A stretch of DNA of 6,308 nt, taken from Burkholderiales bacterium (lineage in GTDB: Bacteria > Pseudomonadota > Gammaproteobacteria > Burkholderiales > SG8-39). A program made the position numbers and the translations under genes. Position 1 is the first letter of the stretch, and each line of letters begins with the position of its first letter. The stretch spans positions 1 through 6,308 of the forward strand of contig JADLDQ010000031.1 in NCBI GenBank assembly GCA_020846575.1, in the 5' to 3' direction. Under the pieces are notes generated by a model. It worked only from the letters and a program-made list of their open reading frames with translations. It ran no database searches and had not been told where the DNA came from. Shown piece by piece: positions 5,005 through 6,308 of the stretch.

Positions 5005-5021
5005 CCGCGCGCGCCGCGCGG
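5005..5021 (+). terminator. Candidate terminator hairpin after the yqj-like operon
   Basis: CCGCGCG (5005-5011), loop CGC, CGCGCGG (5015-5021) form a perfect 7-bp GC stem starting 21 bases after the stop at 4984. There is no T-tract after it. It lies between the operon end and the next promoter at 5060, which fits a terminator or 3' stabiliser. Confidence 0.38.
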
Positions 5022-5059
5022 ACCGCCTGGGGGCCGCGCCCGGGACGCGACGAACCTGC

Positions 5060-5068
5060 TGCTACAAT
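5060..5068 (+). promoter_or_regulatory. Extended -10 promoter of the epsL-like gene
   Basis: TGCTACAAT is a TGn extended -10 followed by a near-consensus -10 hexamer (TACAAT, 5063-5068). No -35 match is seen about 17 bases upstream, as is common for extended -10 promoters. The predicted start near 5075 would give a 5' leader of about 34 bases before ATG 5109. It is one of the few AT-containing islands in an otherwise GC-dense spacer. Confidence 0.5.
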
Positions 5069-5108
5069 CCCCGCGCGCCCGCTCCCCCGATTCGAACCCA
5101 CCCGCAAG

Positions 5109-6308
5109 ATGCGCCGCTCGCTTCGAGCATTGATTCTGCTTTCTTGCGTCGGAACGTGCGCGGGGTCGGTTCAAGCCGCCGCGGACCCGACGGACACGCT
5201 GGTCATGCAGCTCAGCTACGCGCTGCAGCGCGACGACAATATCTACCGCCTGCCCTCGGGCATCGACTCGAGCGTGTTCGGAATCGACGCCGCGCGCAAG
5301 GCGGACACGGTATCCCGTGCGAGCGTGGAACTGCGGCTGGACAAGGCGCTGGGCCGACAGCGTGCCCTCGTGAACGCCAGCGTCGAGCACAACAGCTATC
5401 GCAACAATCCGAACCTCGACCACCCTTCAGGGAACCTGCGCGCGTCGTGGCGCTGGGTGGTGGGAAACCTCTGGGACGGCGATGCAAGCTTCAGGCGGCA
5501 ACGGTTCCTCAGCGGCTTCGCCGACATCCGCACCACGCAGAAGAACCTCGTCGACCAGGAGACCGCGGGGCTGAGCGCCCGGCATCGCTTCCACCCGCGC
5601 TGGAATGCGAGCGGTTCCCTGGAGGATTCGAGGCGTCGCAACTCACAGGCCAACCTGCAGCACCTTGACCTGCATACCTTCGCGACCACCGTCGGGGTGA
5701 ACTACGTCACGCCGGCGGACAACACGGCGGGCCTGCGCCTGAGGCTGACGCACGGGGAGTACCCCAATCGCACGGCGGCGGGACCCGCGCTGCGTACGCT
5801 CGACTATGACGAACGCGAGCTGAGCGGCGTTGTCGATGTGCGCCTGTCCGGCCGCTCGAGCCTCGACGCCAGGCTGGGGTTCACCGAGCGCAGGAACCGG
5901 CAGGCCACGGGCCGCGACTACAGCGGCGTCACCGCGCGCGGCCGATACCACTGGAGGCCGACCGGGAAGATCGAGATCAACACCTCGATGTACCGGGAGA
6001 TCCGCACCTGGGAGAACATCACCACCAGCTACATTCTCGCCACCGGCATCGAGTTCGGCCCGACCTGGGCGCTCAGCGACAAGGTCCGATTACTGGCCGG
6101 TCTGAACTACGAAACCCGCCGCTTCCTGGGCGACCCCGGGGCAGCGCCGGTCCCCGCGGATCAACGCGTCGACCACGTGGCACTCGCGAGAATCGGCAGT
6201 GTGTACACACCGCACCGGAACGTGGCCTTGGAAATCTCCTACGAGCAGGGAAGACGCAGCTCCAACGTCACCTTCCAGGACTTTGATTACCGCGCGTTTC
6301 TTGTCAGC
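5109..6308 (+). CDS. epsL: EpsL-like outer-membrane beta-barrel protein of an exopolysaccharide locus, 3' end cut by window
   Basis: The frame is open without a stop from ATG 5109 to the window edge, 400 codons. A signal peptide (RRSLRALILLSCVGTCAGSVQA, cleavage near residue 23) is followed by short alternating polar/hydrophobic strands rich in aromatic and charged residues throughout, typical of an outer-membrane barrel. Family marks are DTLVMQLSYALQRDDNIYRLP (29-49, in parts), the block GRDYSGVTARGRYHWRPTGK (268-287), VYTPHRNVALEISYEQGRRSSN (365-386, in parts) and FQDFDYRAFLV near the end. They agree with the putative exosortase-B-associated EPS transporter family EpsL as I remember it. Such proteins are about 400 residues long, so probably fewer than 15 codons are missing. 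It is proposed to carry or anchor polysaccharide at the outer membrane; the transport role is not proven for the family. The ribosome site is weak. It has its own promoter (5060) and probably begins an EPS cluster to the right. Confidence 0.8.
   Translation, partial: MRRSLRALILLSCVGTCAGSVQAAADPTDTLVMQLSYALQRDDNIYRLPSGIDSSVFGIDAARKADTVSRASVELRLDKALGRQRALVNASVEHNSYRNNPNLDHPSGNLRASWRWVVGNLWDGDASFRRQRFLSGFADIRTTQKNLVDQETAGLSARHRFHPRWNASGSLEDSRRRNSQANLQHLDLHTFATTVGVNYVTPADNTAGLRLRLTHGEYPNRTAAGPALRTLDYDERELSGVVDVRLSGRSSLDARLGFTERRNRQATGRDYSGVTARGRYHWRPTGKIEINTSMYREIRTWENITTSYILATGIEFGPTWALSDKVRLLAGLNYETRRFLGDPGAAPVPADQRVDHVALARIGSVYTPHRNVALEISYEQGRRSSNVTFQDFDYRAFLVS

Noticed and set aside
5086..5102. 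GGTTCGAATC on the minus strand, resembling a tRNA T-arm
   Set aside because: The flanking bases do not form a T-stem (G opposite G), and no acceptor stem, anticodon arm or CCA end is nearby.
4037..5107. A 356-codon minus-strand frame under the yqj-like operon
   Set aside because: It is antisense to three recognisable genes with overlapping start/stop codons, and its composition is Arg/Ala/Pro-rich without any motif.

Overview
This is a GC-rich window (roughly two thirds G+C) that looks like part of a chromosome from a betaproteobacterium, or a close pseudomonadotal relative. Three things point that way: a yqjD-yqjE-yqjK type envelope operon, a COG4324-type lipoprotein aminopeptidase next to SIMPL-domain and alpha/beta-hydrolase genes, and an outer-membrane protein resembling EpsL, known from exosortase-B exopolysaccharide loci of betaproteobacteria. 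I see no rRNA, tRNA, transposase, phage core gene, CRISPR array or obvious horizontally acquired island. The species cannot be named from the sequence alone.

Layout. (1) 1-268, plus strand: the 3' part of a DUF423 (YgdD-like) membrane protein gene. (2) 269-401: a convergent gap with compact hairpins. (3) 402-3376, minus strand: a probable four-gene unit, read from right to left. It runs from a small exported coiled-coil protein (GTG start, 3376) to a periplasmic SIMPL/DUF541 protein (GTG start, 2997), an alpha/beta hydrolase (2125-1490) and a lipoprotein HExxH aminopeptidase (1493-402). The last two overlap by ATGA. A 134-base gap with three strong GC hairpins separates the SIMPL and hydrolase genes. 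(4) 3377-3658: a 282-base divergent promoter region. (5) 3659-4984, plus strand: a tightly packed four-gene operon. It encodes a DUF883/YqjD-ElaB-type protein, a YqjE/Holin-X-like protein, a YqjK-like protein and a 98-residue protein with a LETM1-like hydrophobic motif. Genes 2/3 overlap by GTGA and genes 3/4 by ATGA. (6) 4985-5108: a GC hairpin, then an extended -10 promoter. (7) 5109-6308, plus strand: an EpsL-like outer-membrane beta-barrel gene, complete at its 5' end and cut by the window edge probably only a few codons before its stop.

How the parts fit together. Almost everything concerns the cell envelope. The minus-strand unit sends three products out of the cytoplasm (two by signal peptide, one by lipobox), plus a hydrolase that appears cytoplasmic. 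The plus-strand yqj-like operon encodes small inner-membrane proteins; in enterobacteria their relatives are stationary-phase and stress proteins. The last gene probably opens an exopolysaccharide cluster that continues to the right. Nothing here is clearly a new defence or mobile system. The points most worth a second look are the LETM1-like fourth gene of the yqj operon, the undescribed coiled-coil/SIMPL/hydrolase/aminopeptidase grouping, and the repeated use of GC-only hairpins without T-tracts at gene ends.
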